A DNA stretch of 64,000 nucleotides from Sequoia sempervirens (GCA_007258455.2 VDFB02270651.1:701588217-701652216), one strand, 5' to 3'; counted from the first letter of the stretch, positions 1 to 11,862 are shown. The notes: a model not told the origin generated them from the sequence alone. Translations and numbers: made by a program.

Positions 1-15
1 ACCTTGTCAATTATG

Positions 16-165
16 CAGGAATGATTCATCCTATATAAGACATAGATTGTTTTGCTGATATCAGTATTCAGGAAAGACTCATCTTGAACAAAATATAGGT
101 TGATTTCCATGTGGATGATGTCTGTTTCCAGGAAGGACACATCCTATAGTAGACATTTGTTGATA
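16..165 (-). repeat. three diverged ~55-bp units in Tat-1 3' region
   Basis: A CAGGAA..GA..CATC core recurs at 16, 69 and 129 (spacing 53 and 60), each followed by about 30 bases of AT-rich sequence with partial similarity. No coding potential is apparent. Confidence 0.4.
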
Positions 166-289
166 TGTTTTGATTGTTTTGTTTGGCAAGTTGTTTGATT
201 TGACTTAGAGATATTGCTGACTTGTTCACCAGATTAATGCATGACTTGATACGATGTGTGGACAATTGACTGTGTGTGACGACAAACCC

Positions 290-645
290 TAAAGGACTGA
301 CCTAGTGCAGCCTCGGGGGCTCATCGATTGATGGCCTTGCCTACGTTATACACGAAGAGACCTCATAGTTCAACTTGACTTGACCGACAAGACTAACTAC
401 AAATAGAAGGCGTGTGAAAGTGAATGTACGAACCCTAATGGGTGACCTAGTGCGGCCTTAGGGGCTCATTGATTGATGGCCTTACCCTCGTTATACCATG
501 AGAGACCTGTGGTTAGAACCACGATAATGACCTTGTCATATAGACATATGGGATTAAATCATAAATTTATCACGGACAAACCCTAAATGAATTGACCTAA
601 TGCCTCGGGGGCATCGTGAGATGTACCTCGTCGTCTGACTAGCGT
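290..645 (-). repeat. three diverged ~150-bp tandem units, Tat-1 3' noncoding region
   Basis: The string GACCTA.TGC followed by GGGG(G)C recurs near 299, 453 and 591. In the first two units it is followed by GATTGATGGCCTT and a CGTTATA block. The same block in the opposite window orientation occurs in the 3' noncoding region of Tat-2 at 53640-53890. It is therefore a shared Tat 3'-UTR repeat rather than local noise. Confidence 0.6.
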
Positions 646-1012
646 AGTTCGACAAATGACAAAAGTACGACACATCATTTAGCTTGGACTCTGCATTTGG
701 ATTTTCAAAATGTTTTGATTTTTTGTCTTTTTTGAAGTTTTCTAATGTTTTGTGTTTTCTCAGGTTGTTTTGTGATGTTCGCGGATTTTGCAGGTTTTAC
801 GTCTTCAACACAACCAATGTAAGAACCAATATGACACATGTCAAGTGTTTACCCCCAGTCGAGTATAAGACCAATTGACTATGAATAGGGTAAGATGGGG
901 GATATGAAATGCTTTCGATGTTAATCGTTCCAAGTTATGGAAATGACTACCACTTATTATGAATGGTATATACAAGCGATGGATACAAAAGATAAGGGAT
1001 ATGTTCAGGGAT

Positions 1013-1150
1013 AGGTAGTATGTACAGGAATAAGGACTATGTACAAGGTAGTGGACTTTGTACAAGGTAGTGGACTATGTACAAGATAGTGGACTATGTA
1101 CAAGGTAGTGGACTATGTACAGGAAAGTGGACTATGTACAAGGTAGTGGA
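1013..1150. repeat. 19-bp minisatellite, about six copies
   Basis: The unit TGGACTATGTACAAGGTAG is repeated in tandem with few changes from about 1032 to 1150; a less regular partial copy precedes it. Each unit holds the palindrome TGTACA. It lies in the 3' noncoding part of Tat-1. Confidence 0.85.
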
Positions 1151-1188
1151 TTAGAATAATAGTAGACAAAGGAGCAGAGTTGAGTACA

Positions 1189-1348
1189 CATGGCGCTTGT
1201 TTGCCAGGTTTTCACCATGGTACCTATTCAAAGCGCCACCAAAGTGGTTTTCACCATTGGATGAATGATTTGTCTTTACTATTTTCTATATTATCTATTT
1301 TTTTTTTTTGGTGTTACCAAGACGCCTGTTTGCCAGGTTTTCACCTTG
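1189..1348 (-). other. three copies of GTGAAAACC two-stem hairpin, after Tat-1 pol
   Basis: On the minus strand, copies lie at 1189-1219, 1232-1255 and 1318-1348, that is 75-235 bases downstream of the pol stop. Each reads outer strand, AAAA, inner strand CCNN, loop, NNGG, outer strand. Inner stems are CCTG with CAAG (one mismatch), CCAC with GTGG, and CCTG with CAGG. Outer stems are CATGGTG with CGCCATG, GGTG with CGCT, and CAAGGTG with CGTCTTG, allowing G-U pairs. The stems change while pairing is kept, which argues for RNA structure. The role is unknown. Confidence 0.65.
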
Positions 1349-1422
1349 ATAATGATTTTTTTGTGATTTTGTGATTTTTTTTTTTTGGTATTTTTGCTAA
1401 TTAAGACAAAAGCTCTCAGAAG

Positions 1423-4400
1423 CTATGCGTGGAACCTCTTCAGATGCATACTATTGATTGGTGAGGACAATGGTTCCCCTTTAGGAGTAGAGAGTTGGTA
1501 CACTCTTGATCTGAAGGCTTCTGTAACAATATAAGGTCCTAACCAGTTTGGTTCAAACTTTCTTGGTTTTTCTCTTTCTCCTTGATTCTTTGGGTTCTCC
1601 ATTAAAACCAGGTCAACAATGTCGAAGTTTTTTTGTTCAGAACCCTCTTGTTATAACTATAATGAAGGAAATTCTGATATGCTTGAAGAAGATGGTCTGA
1701 GTGCCTTTTGTCTTACGCTCATCTAGGAATTCTAGCTCATGGAGTCTCGATACTCTTCATCATCAATGTGGCCTTTTAGGGATACCCTTAGGGAAGGAAT
1801 CTCAACCTCAATAGGAAAAATAGCTTCAGAACCAAATACAAGTGAATATGGAGTAGCACCAGTAGGAGTATGGATACTTGTGCAATAAGCCCATAAGGTA
1901 GGGTTAAGCTGTAAATGCCAGTCATGACCAGCATCATTGACAGTCTTCTTGAGGATTCTAATGATGGTCTTGTTAGATGCCTCTGCTTGCCCGTTACCTT
2001 GTGGGTAGTATGGAGTAGAGAAGTGATGTTGGATATGAAACTCTTCACACAGATGACGAACTTCTTGGTTCTTAAATGGGTGGCCATTATCAGTGATTAT
2101 GGACTGAGGGACACCATATCAACAAATGATATAGTTTAGGATAAATCTAGAAATTTGTGTGCCGGTAATGTATGTCATAGGAATGGCTTCAATCCACTTT
2201 GTAAAGTACTCAATGGCAGTGATAATGAACTTGTGTCCATTAGATGAGGTGGTGTGGATCTTACCTATGAGGTCAGAGTCCCCATTGGGAAAAGAACCGT
2301 AGTGATGTGATAGAATGAAGCTCTGTCTTTGAGGGCATGTATCAAATCTCCATGAACTTGGCATTGGCCGGCGCCGTTACAAAGACATATGAGTCTTTTT
2401 CCATAGTAGGCCAATAATATCGGTCTCATAATATTTTTGGCTAGGTAGGACAGCTAGAATGGGAACCACATATACCCTCATACACCCCATAAAGGATTTA
2501 CTTGTGCTTGGTAAAGGAATCAAAGACTATCGGGAATTATTATCCTAAAAGCATATCCTATACAAGGTGTCACAAGCCGATGGTGTATTTGGCTGACTTG
2601 TGGAGGAATGTCCTACGTTGGTTATTTGATAGGCCAATGGGTATGAATTCGGCATGAAGGTAATCATAGATTTATTTGTACTGTGGGGAATCAGGACCAA
2701 CAATGTCACACACCATTTCAAAATTTGGGATATCGTAGGCTAGGACCAAAAGCTGTTCCACCAAGAACTCAAACTTAGGCACGTTGTTAGGAATGTCAAG
2801 AAGTGATGCAATTGTAGCCATAGCGTCTGTTGCTTTGTTTAAAATATGAGGTATTTGATGAAATTCAACTTTGTCAAAGTACTCCTTAAAGCTATCAGCC
2901 ATGCGCTTGTATGGAGCAAGCTTCTCATCTTTAGTCTCATAATCATCATTTACCTATCTGATTACCAGTTGGGAATCGCCATATACTTGTAGGTTCTTGA
3001 TTTTCCACTTGATTGCCATGCGTAAAACTGTCACTAGGGCTTCATATTCCACCATGTTGTTAGTGCATGGAAATGCAATCCTGAATGACTTAGGGATGGA
3101 ATCACCCTGTGGTGTAATAAACAGTATCCCAGCCCCTGAACCATGATTTGTATGTGAGCCATCAAAGTACAGTTTCCATGTTATGTTCATGTCAAATGTG
3201 AATATGAACTCATCAAGAAAGTCTGCCATTAGTGGGTGATTTTCCTGTATGGGTGCGTCAGCTAATTGATTAGTAATGACCTGTCCTTTAATAGCCTTTC
3301 TTTCTACATACTAGATATCATACTCACTAAGTATCATAACCCATTTGGCCAATCGCCCTGTTAATGCTGCCTTGCTGAGAAGATATTTCAGAGGGTCTAT
3401 TTTAGCAATCAGCATTGTTTGATGGTTTAGCATGTAGTGCCTCAGTTTTTGGGTAGCAAATACTACTGCAAGACAGACACGTTCAATGTTACTATAGTTG
3501 AGCTCATAACCTACCAAAGTCCGACTGATGTAGTAGACTGCCCTTTCATGACCTTCATCGTCATTCTATGCAAGCAATGCTTTGAGTGATGAATGGGTTG
3601 CTGTAATATAAAGAATCAATGGTCTTCCTTCAACAGGTGGCATTAAGATGGGTGGTGTGAGTAAATATTCTTTAATCAGTTGAAAAGCTTCTTCACATTT
3701 AGCTGTCCATGCAAAGGGTACACCTTTCTTAAGTAGATGTTGAAAAGGATGTGTCTTGTCTGCTAGCTGCACTATAAATCTTCTGATAGATTGTAACCTT
3801 CCCTGTAGTGTCCTTAGTTGACTGAGATTAGTGGGCGGAGGCATATCCATAATTGCTTTTACCTTAGCCGGATCCACTTCAGTACCTCGTCTAGAAATGA
3901 TATAACCTAACATCTTTCTTGACTTGACTCCAAACACACATTTCTTTGGATTAAGTCTCACTTTATACTTTTCTAGCCTTTGAAATATCTTGTCTAAAAA
4001 CTGTAGATGTTCTGCCCTTGTTTTGGATTTTACAATAAGGTCATCGACATAATTCTCCATACAAGTGTGTACCAGATCATGGAAGATAGTAGTCATAACA
4101 CGTTGATAGGTTGCTCCTGCATTCTTGAGTCCGAAGGGCATAAAATTCTAGCAATACGTTCCCCAAGGACAAGTAAAAGCCATCTTATGTTGATCTTCAG
4201 TTGCAATTCTGATCTGGTTATATCCTGAAAATCCATCCATAAGGGACAACATCTCATATCCTACTGTCATGTCAACTATCATGTCTATGTTAGGCAAAGG
4301 GAAGTCATCCTTAGGACAAGCTTTGTTGATATCTCTGAAATCGGTGCAGATGCGGATGCCCCCAGTTGGTTTAGTGACTGGTACAAGATTGGAGATCCAA

Positions 4401-5236
4401 TCAGCGTAGTCGATAGGTCTGATGAAACCAACGTCTAATAGTTTCTTGAGTTCTGCCTTGACTAATAAAGCAATTTGTGGATGCATTTTTCTCAACTTCT
4501 GTTTTACTGGTTTGGCACCTGGTTGTAAAGGCAAATGATGCAAAACAAGTTTAGGATCTAACCCTGGCATGTCCGCATATGACCAAGCAAAATTTATCTG
4601 TCTCTGTGCAAAGAAGTCATGGAACTTTGATTTCTCTTCTGTTGTCAATGACACTGCCAAATAAACCAGTCGAGGATTCTCTTTTGTGCCTATGTTGACT
4701 TCTACGAATTCTTCAACGAGCATGGGTGACTTTTCCTGTGCAACGGGAAGAATGTTCAAACCTCCATCCTTAGGTGCCTCAGAGAGGTTTTCACCTTCGG
4801 ATGCGTCCTTTCTTTTTACTTTTTCCTTGTCTAAAGGTGCCTTTCGGTTTTCACCTAGAGACTCATCTTTTTTATTTTGTTTATTCTTTTTCTCATTTTT
4901 GCGACTGGAGGGTTGAACAGATTCCCCAAAATATGCTTTTTTGTCCAAGTCAATGGTAAAACTAGCCTTATGATCCCCATTAGGTATGCCTTCTCGTAAT
5001 CCCAGGAACTCAGCAATTGCTTCGTCGTTCTCAAAAGTGTCTAAGACGGGTGTATCTTGTTGATCCCAATCAATAAGTTGGGGATAGACTAAGGGAATGT
5101 CATCGTCGGAGTTATCAAAATCTAATGGGGTCAAGGTAAAGATTGAATTATTCATGTGGTTAAGAAAGTCTTGTACCAAGTCCTCTTTGCTCTTAGGTTT
5201 AGGTCTAAGTGGATGGATAGGTGGGCCTAATGCCAA
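1423..5236 (-). pseudogene. Tat-1 pol: linker, RT, RNase H, archaeal-type RNase H, integrase (broken)
   Basis: From 5236 leftward: a charged linker with YPQLIDWDQQ; RT with FIRPIDYADW, DFRDINKACPKDDFPLP, MPFGLKNAGATYQR and the catalytic YVDDLIVKS (about 4040); RNase H remnants (3311-3517); a second RNase H with WKLYFDGSHTNHGSGAGI (2954-3229); and integrase. Integrase shows GHKFIITAIEYFTKWIEAIP near 2200 and STPYYPQGNGQAEASNKT near 1980, and ends at a stop at 1423-1425. The frame from 5236 to about 2672 carries only nonsense changes, one of them TAG for the Trp of TYCWNFMPFG and others at likely Gln codons. It is frameshifted in the 2370-2670 stretch between the second RNase H and integrase. 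The normal protein would make the reverse transcriptase, RNase H and integrase of the element. It is non-functional here. Confidence 0.85.
4772..4856 (-). other. two copies of GTGAAAACC hairpin inside Tat-1 pol linker
   Basis: Copies at 4772-4796 and 4835-4856 lie in frame in the linker and encode the repeated peptide pattern GENxxxAP/GENxxAP. The first has outer stem AGGTG/CACCT and inner stem CCTC/GAGG. The second has outer stem AGGTG/CACCT and inner CC-GAAA-GG, a GNRA-type tetraloop. They match the copies at 1189-1348 and those of Tat-2. Confidence 0.65.
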
Positions 5237-5309
5237 GGTTTGACTATCGGAAACAGGTGGCTCAGGTTTCCAAGAGGTAGGATCAAGTGATTCCCAATAG
5301 GAGTTGTGA

Positions 5310-6608
5310 TAGGTCGAATGTGAGCATTAGAAAACAAGCATCAAGTAAAAGAGTGCAAATAAACACCTAAACAACCTACACCTCAAGATTAGCCTAAGTT
5401 GGAAACAACACAAGATAAAAAGCAACAAATGGAACTTTATACCTTGTCTCGAATCGATCCTTTGGTTGGCCCTTTGATCTTGGATGTGTATGCTCGTTGG
5501 ATGGCACAAGATGCAAGCTAAATGATGTTGTGAGGATGGGTGCAAGTGGATGAAAACATGAAAATGGCTAAGTGTAGGTTGAGAAACAAAATTGCAAGAG
5601 TTTGGCTAGCAAAATGATCTCTCCCAAAATAAGAGAAAAGAGGGGGTATTTATAGGAATTTTGAGAATTCCTAGGGGAAATGGATGGCCAAGATTGAGCC
5701 ACCAAATATCAAGATGTAGGGCTAAGGTGAGTTGAGAACTCACAAGCCCTCACATCTTGACATGTGGCATGTGATATAGCCCTAAAAGGTGAAGTGGACA
5801 TGAGGTGGAAGGAGAAGTACATGACATGGAGGGGGGTACAAAGTACCTTGGGATTGGACAAGATCTCCTCATAAAGGAGGTCCTTGTCCCCATGTGGGTG
5901 AGAGGACATGTGAGGAATTAAAAATTCTCAAATATTCTCATGGGGAGATGGGAAAGAATAAAGAATAAGTAGAGGACATGTGGGAAGAAGTGAAGGAATT
6001 AAAAATTCCTTTTGGGTGCCTTGGGGGATTAAAAGGTGAATTAAAAATTCACATAGGGAAGTGGAGTGCCTTGCCCAAAAGGAGAAAGCCTTTAATAAGG
6101 TTGACTTAAGGACACATGCCATAAGTGGGAGGAGGATTAAGTTAGGCTAACCAAATGATTAAGGTTGTGCAAGTACTTAGTTAGATGGACTAATGACTCA
6201 TTAGGAGAAAGTGGGAGATTATGGAGGATGTGACCCTAATGATGATTAAGGGTATGCACATGCTAACCCTAGTTAATTAGAAGAAGATGAAGTAATTAAG
6301 ATGGATTAGAGACCAACTTGCAAAAGTTGGAGGATGTGACCATGAGAGAGAAAAGAGGAATTAAAAAAAAAGAATTTTAATTCCAAAAGGCGAATATGAC
6401 TAAATTAAATAAAATGGTAAATTTATTTAATTTAGAGGAGGAAAAGGGGTAAAGTATTTATTAAATTAAATACTTTAGGACCCTTATGTAAGATGCAAGG
6501 TATTAATTAAACAAATGGTTTAATTAATATTGACAGAGGGGATGAGCAATTGGATGAATAAGGAGATGCGTTTGATCATATGGAAGTGATCAAAATCGGA
6601 CGTCTACA
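5310..6608 (-). repeat. LTR of Tat-1
   Basis: Reading the minus strand, the LTR begins TGTAGACGTCC at 6608, close to the TGTAGACACTG start of the Tat-2 LTR, and runs to about 5310. A TATAAATA box lies about 955 bases in. The inner end is placed by the onset of the linker-RT frame and is uncertain by tens of bases; no TGG-type primer-binding site was recognised. Confidence 0.55.
5647..5654 (-). promoter_or_regulatory. TATA box of Tat-1 LTR
   Basis: TATAAATA on the minus strand, followed by CCCCC and pyrimidine-rich sequence, as expected upstream of a U3/R junction. Confidence 0.5.
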
Positions 6609-7249
6609 CATTCAATTCTAAAAACTTGTAACTATTAGAAAAATCCTAAGTTATACAAGTTCTTGTAAGAAGTGGTGTGAAACAAATCTGGAAAAAAATT
6701 AGGGTGGGTTATTTCAAAAATATGTGTAAATAATAATAATTTTATATATTTACGTGATATGAGATGGATAAATGGATGATTATTTAATTAAGTGGGACTT
6801 TAGGTGAAGGGGGACTTGTTTGGATTATGTGTTTTGATCGATTAAAAAAAAGGTATACTATTAGGTGTATAAATTTTCCCGCTCTTTGAAACAATGTTGC
6901 AACTGAGTGGCTTTGTGTCAAAGAAGAATATGAAGTAGGATGTGATGGAGCTTCAGTCACAGGTTGTCTTAGTCACTTAGGAATGATGATGGAAGTGATG
7001 ACCCATCAAAAGAGTTGTTGGAAAAAATGGAGCCCAGTAGGCCTCCTTAAAAGACAAAGTATGGTAAAAAGATGTGTCATGATGGAAAAAATATTGGTTG
7101 AGAGAAATCATATTGGGATGATGTACATGCCATGGATATAAATTTGATGATGGATAAGGATTGGACATATTGATTAATGTTGCTAAGATGATTAGATGAT
7201 AGGTTTCTAGATTACATAGATGTACATGATTAATGATTTTTGGTGCGAA
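6609..7249. other. unassigned spacer between Tat-1 and copia A
   Basis: AT-rich sequence of 640 bases with no convincing reading frame or retroelement motif. It may be older host DNA into which both elements inserted. Confidence 0.4.
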
Positions 7250-7745
7250 AGAGGTGTTCTACTTAGCTAGTTCATCACCTAGGTCCTATTCACACTAATT
7301 ACTTATGTTAGAGTCAGTCAAGGACTCAAGCCTTTAGGATCACTTGAAAAAACCAAAAACAAACCTTCTATAAGAGGGAAAAACAAGAATATAAATTGCA
7401 AAAATGGATGCAAGATATGGCCAATATGCAATAGTCAAGATTGCAGTGATATATTGGATTAACTCAACTAAATTGAATTGTATTAAATGTACAAATGATC
7501 TCTTGCTTATAAAGGAAAAATGTGAGATATGATTAAACAAGATCATGGCATGTGTCTTAATCCTGCATAATGACATAACTACTCCAACAAATATTAAATG
7601 GCTTAGGACACAATCATTATATATCAAAAGATAAGATAAGATTTAGTGAAAACTAACACTAACTAGAAAGATTCCCTCCTAGCACTTGAGTGGAATTAAC
7701 ATGTAAATATGACCTAGATAGGTAAAATATCTATTTACACCAACA
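7250..7745 (-). repeat. 3' LTR of copia A
   Basis: On the minus strand it starts TGTTGGTGTAAATAG at 7745, as the copia B LTR does, and shares GGAGGGAATCTTTCTAG with it. The far end near 7250 is approximate because it is diverged from copia B. Confidence 0.6.
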
Positions 7746-7753
7746 CCCCGCTT
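7746..7753 (-). other. polypurine tract of copia A
   Basis: AAGCGGGG abuts the TGTTGG start of the LTR on the minus strand. This identifies the LTR as the 3' one and the internal region as lying to the right. Confidence 0.6.
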
Positions 7754-8537
7754 AAGTAAAACTTAGGGAGTTGATTATTATGCAAAGATGCAAAGATGAG
7801 TCCTAATTATAAGGCCATGGTAGGTATCCATGTACATATGTAATGCAATATCTCACAAATGGAGAAAAGGAGAAATCCTAGTGGGACAAAACTCCTCCCC
7901 AAAAGAGATGAAATATAAAACTCTCAATGATGCATGAGAGGGACAAAACCTAATATGAGGAAAATAACCCCCCATAAGAAATAAATAAAAGAGATCAGGC
8001 AACCCCCCCTCAATGGTGAATCTCCTACAATAGTGGAAGCTTGAATTTGAATGCTAAAGATGATCCAATCTTGTCAACAACATTCCTCCCCTTAGGAAGA
8101 AACAAAATCAAGATGATATGCAGGATGTCTTCCCATTCCTGAAAGGAAGATGTGGGAAGAAGAAAGATATGTGGTCTTTGAACTATGCTCAAGTGTCTCC
8201 ATGTCGATGTTGAAAGTTGACACACTCCAAACAAGCATTCTAGACCACATAATTAAAAATGACAATCTAAAATCTACTAAAGACATATGTAGAATACACT
8301 CCAAAGAAAAATATGCCCATATCATATCAAATTATGAAGAGTGATCATGTAGAGAATGAACAAGAGGATCAGAGTATTCCCTCACAACAACTAAAAATGA
8401 TTTTCTTAATCAAAGAGAAGATGTATGCAATCAATGGTGTCTCCCAAATCTGAAATATGAGACTCAATAAACAAACCAACAATGCCTATCAAGTATGCAT
8501 CCCAAGTAGATGTAGCAGGAAGATGATGTAGATCTTG
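7754..8537 (-). other. degenerate 3' internal region of copia A
   Basis: No domain could be read in any frame between the protease remnant and the polypurine tract. It contains purine-rich runs such as TTGAGGGGGG on the minus strand near 8010, as copia 3' regions do. Confidence 0.4.
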
Positions 8538-9211
8538 CTACACTAAATCACAAGAGGCCAAACTTGTGCTAACTTGAGCATCATCAAATGCAACAAAATA
8601 CAAAGGAGATGAAATGTAAGGCTCAAGAACGAGATCCAATGTGAGAAATCCCAAGTTCAAGAAGCCAAATGTCTCCTCTGAATCATGGTTCACAATAGAA
8701 GTGTGATCAACAATCAAAAGAATAAAGTCATCATTAGAAGAAAAATCTACAAAGGTGTATAACCAAGATGAATGATCAACCATCCCAGTAGAAAGAATAT
8801 CTCTACTCTCCAAGTCTCTAATGATAAATTAATTAGGAGTGAATTCTACAGTCCTCCATCCCCACCATGTGTAATATGGTATATGGAAAGAAGATTGTTT
8901 TCTAAATGAGATACACATAAAACATCATTGAAATTACCCTCCCTAAAAGCAATATACCCCTTCCAAAGTAAACTCATGTATGTATTATTTCCCATCAAAA
9001 TAGGATATATAGTTCAAGGCTCAAAAGAAGAGAATATATATTGTAAAGATGCCATATGATGAGATGCTCCCGAATCTAGAAGCCATCTCCTTGATCTATG
9101 ACTTGAAAAATACCAAAGAATTGTTCCCTTATTTCCTAATGTAGTAACCAAATCAGCATAACCTTTTCCCTTATTATACTATTTTGAAGACAAAGAAGTT
9201 AAATCAGACAT
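8538..9211 (-). pseudogene. copia A protease and pre-integrase region (broken)
   Basis: The minus-strand frame near 9110-9050 reads RRWLLDSGASHHMA, the retropepsin active-site block (DSG) of plant copia polyproteins. Downstream, 8538-8813 reads VDHSSWLYTF and is collinear with VDHQSRVYTF of copia B at 58290. This shows that A and B are one family. There is a TAG after LTSLSSK and no integrase core or RT follows. Confidence 0.7.
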
Positions 9212-9250
9212 TTTAGAAGGCAAATCAATTTGATTCTTTTTGAGATGTTT

Positions 9251-9657
9251 TGTTGGTGTAAATAGGTGTCTTACCTATCTAGTCACTAGTAGGTCCTATT
9301 TACATGTTAAGTTTACTTAGGTCCTAGGAGGGAATCTTTCTAGAAGGTGTTAATTGTCATTATATCTATATTATCTTTTGACTTTTAGCACATGTGTCCT
9401 AGGTAGTTATGAGAACTTGTCACATGACATAGGATTAAAACACTTGTCATAATCATGTTTAGTCCTATGTCTCACCTTGGATATATAACCAAGGGGTTAT
9501 CATTTATAAATCAATTCTATTGGATTTAATTCTATTGCAATCTTAAGCATTTCATATTGATCTCTCTCGTGCTTTCATGAAGTTCCTAGATCTTGGGTGG
9601 CTATAATATTCAACCAAATCTTGCATGGTGTAGAGTTATTCTATACCAACTCTTACA
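9251..9657 (+). repeat. 5' LTR of copia B (407 bp)
   Basis: Begins TGTTGGTGTAAATAGG and ends CCAACTCTTACA, followed directly by a tRNA-Met-type primer-binding site. TG...CA ends and the copia A comparison fix the boundaries. Confidence 0.85.
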
Positions 9658-9669
9658 TGGTATCAAAGC
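9658..9669 (+). other. primer-binding site of copia B
   Basis: TGGTATCAAAGC is complementary to the 3' end of initiator tRNA-Met, with one change from the usual plant copia TGGTATCAGAGC. Confidence 0.85.
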
Positions 9670-11198
9670 TTGCAGGATTGCTTCTTGTTAGTATTTATTG
9701 AAAGATTTAGGTTGAAAATCTTAGTGGATCTTGAAAAGTTGAGTATTCTCTTCTCTTGCATTGAATGATGATTTGGAGAATCAAAAAATCTTGAAAGAAA
9801 TACCAGATTTGGGGGTTTCCTCTTTGTGGATTTCTATTGTAGGTTCAAATTGGAGCATGTTGGTGTAAATCTAAGCTCACCATTGAGTTCATGAGGTTTG
9901 AGAAATTCAATTTTTCCTTTTGTTTTGTTCAAATCAGACATATGAGGCCAGATCTATGAGGGTTTGAAGTTGAAGTGTGGTTGCTAGATCCAAGAGGTAG
10001 CTACAATTTTGGAGCATTTTGGGTCAAATCCAACCTTACCATCGCGTCTAGGAGGCCTAAAAACCCCAAGATTGACTATCAAATTACAAAAATCTGAGCA
10101 CTTTACCCTGAGCCTTAGAGAAAATTTTCTCCTAGTTTGGTTGTATGGCTAACCGTATAGTTGTACAAATTCATCGAAAGAAATTGTATTGTCATTGTAA
10201 AAATTGGGTATAAGGTTGCAGGTGAAAAATTTATTTTTAAAATAATTTTCAGATTTAAAATTCAAAAAAAAAATTTGTAGACTTTTTAAAAAGCGTAGTA
10301 GATGTACAGTCTACACAACACTTCTAGTATCGCAAGGTATCATGGTACCTGCAGGCTCTGTTGCGGCCACCATGCAACACACACAGAGTGGGCCACAAAG
10401 CCCCATGCCCCCTCCTCCCATTGAATTCAACTATTGAATCAAATAATATTTCAGTCTACAAAAGCATATTCTATGCTGAGATTCTTGATTCCATTGTCAA
10501 CATACAAAAGAGTATATTCTCTACCAGATTCCCACCGCCGACAACAAGAGAATATTCCAGAAAGGATAGGGTATATTTTGACAGACATGTAGGAGGTCAT
10601 CAAATTTAATCTCATGTCTTGCTGATGTCAGCATTGCATCAGCATTCCTTAAAGGATTTTCTTCCCCCCTCTCTATTGGATTTTTTGAATTAGTTGTCCA
10701 ACTTTGAAGGCTCATAACTCAGTCATCTGACCTCCTTTTTTAAAGATTTTTTTTATTCGAGACATAATTACGTGCTCTTCATAGTGGTGCAATTGGTTTT
10801 TGATTTTGGTGTCTTGTTTTCCAAAATTTGTAGATTCTCACAAGTGTTACCGAGCCATTCTCATTTTGGGAACTTTTGGGGCTATGTTCTTGCTCCTATG
10901 ATAACATTTTTGGGCAATTTTTTTAGAAGTGCATATTTTTCGTGTACTTTCTAGTGGTGTAATCAAATTGATTTCATCTTGTGTAAAAATTGTACTTTGA
11001 GCTTGTGGCCAAATTTGACAATCTGTAAGCACTAAGATTAAGTCCACTTCATTGTTTTTGGCAAATGAAACTTGCAATCACACTAAATATAAAGTGCCAC
11101 AAATCATATATTTCTTGGGGGATTTCTTGATTGAGTAATTTGGGGGGGTAATCTTGCAGTGGTTGATTGTTTTCTTTTGCTTGGTTTGTGTTCTTAAA
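9670..11198 (+). other. copia B leader
   Basis: About 1.5 kb between PBS and gag with no supported reading frame. Several stretches describe weak repeats (TTGGAGCATxTTGG near 9853 and 10010). The length is long for a copia leader and could hide an undetected insertion. Confidence 0.4.
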
Positions 11199-11862
11199 AT
11201 GGGGAAATCTCAAATTAAACTCCTAAATCCATATAATTATGCTACATGGAGAAAACTAGTATGGAATTATCTCATGGGGAAGGGTCTAATAGACTATCTA
11301 AAGGAAACCATTTCTCAACATACTGATGTTAAAGAATTGGCAAGATGGAAGATTGATTGTGAGAAAGAACTTGGATGCATATGTTCATTAGTCATTTGAT
11401 TTACAATTTCATGTTGAATCATGCAAAACGCCTAAAGAGGCATGGGAGACTTTTGAGAAATAGTATGGTAAAACTAATAAGATTATGGGATGTTAAATTG
11501 ATAATGATTTGATGAATCTTGATCCTAATTTTTTTGTCCATATCCAAGACTACATCTCCAAGATCAAACAACTAAGAACACAACTGAAAGATTGTAACAT
11601 TGATAAATAGGATTTACAATTGATTCTGAATGTGTAATCCAAGCTTGGTCTTGAGTATTCAATGTTTTTTTCTAGCTTTCATGCCCATCAAATTTTGATG
11701 GGAGCATCATATGTTGATCCTAAGTTTGATGACTTTGCAAATCTCCTAATCCAAGAGGAAGAGAAGTTAACTAATATGGGTCTAATCAAGTCTTCCAAGT
11801 CACAAGAATTATTGGCTAGTGAGTCTAAGGTACAAAAAGATTAAGGGAATCTTGACAAGAAG
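11199..11862 (+). pseudogene. copia B Gag (broken)
   Basis: ATG at 11199 starts MGKSQIKLLNPYNYATWRKL, the typical N-terminus of plant copia Gag (UBN2 type), followed by WKIDCEKELG. Later blocks 11662-11844 read the Gag C-terminal helices and a Lys-rich tail. There are several nonsense codons and at least one frame change between. The zinc knuckle that should follow is found 45 kb away at about 57790, across the Tat-2 insertion. Confidence 0.7.

Larger units (their letters stand above)
1..6608 (-). mobile_element. Tat-lineage Ty3/gypsy retrotransposon (Tat-1), cut by window edge
   Basis: Minus-strand element. Reading leftward from 6608 it has an LTR, a very short leader, a pol region and a repeat-rich 3' noncoding region that leaves the window at position 1. 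Pol order is linker, RT, RNase H, second (archaeal-type) RNase H, integrase, which is the Tat arrangement. Gag and protease are missing: only about 75 bases separate the LTR from the linker-RT frame, so a large internal deletion is inferred. The second LTR and a target duplication cannot be seen. It is related to, but clearly diverged from, Tat-2 (11880-57413). Confidence 0.8.
7250..9250 (-). mobile_element. Ty1/copia remnant (copia A)
   Basis: Minus-strand remnant with an LTR at the low-coordinate end, a polypurine tract at 7746-7753, and a short internal region with a copia protease motif near 9050-9110. RT and RNase H are absent, so the internal region has a large deletion. It stops at 9250, exactly where the LTR of copia B begins on the other strand. 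Copia B appears to have inserted into copia A; the rest of A would lie beyond copia B. Confidence 0.7.

Noticed and set aside
1013..1150. CRISPR-like array
   Set aside because: Units are contiguous with no unique spacers, and the context is a eukaryotic retrotransposon 3' UTR.
1788..2087. Leu-rich membrane-like minus-strand protein
   Set aside because: Frame shadow of the Tat-1 integrase, which reads cleanly in another minus-strand frame (STPYYPQGNGQAE).
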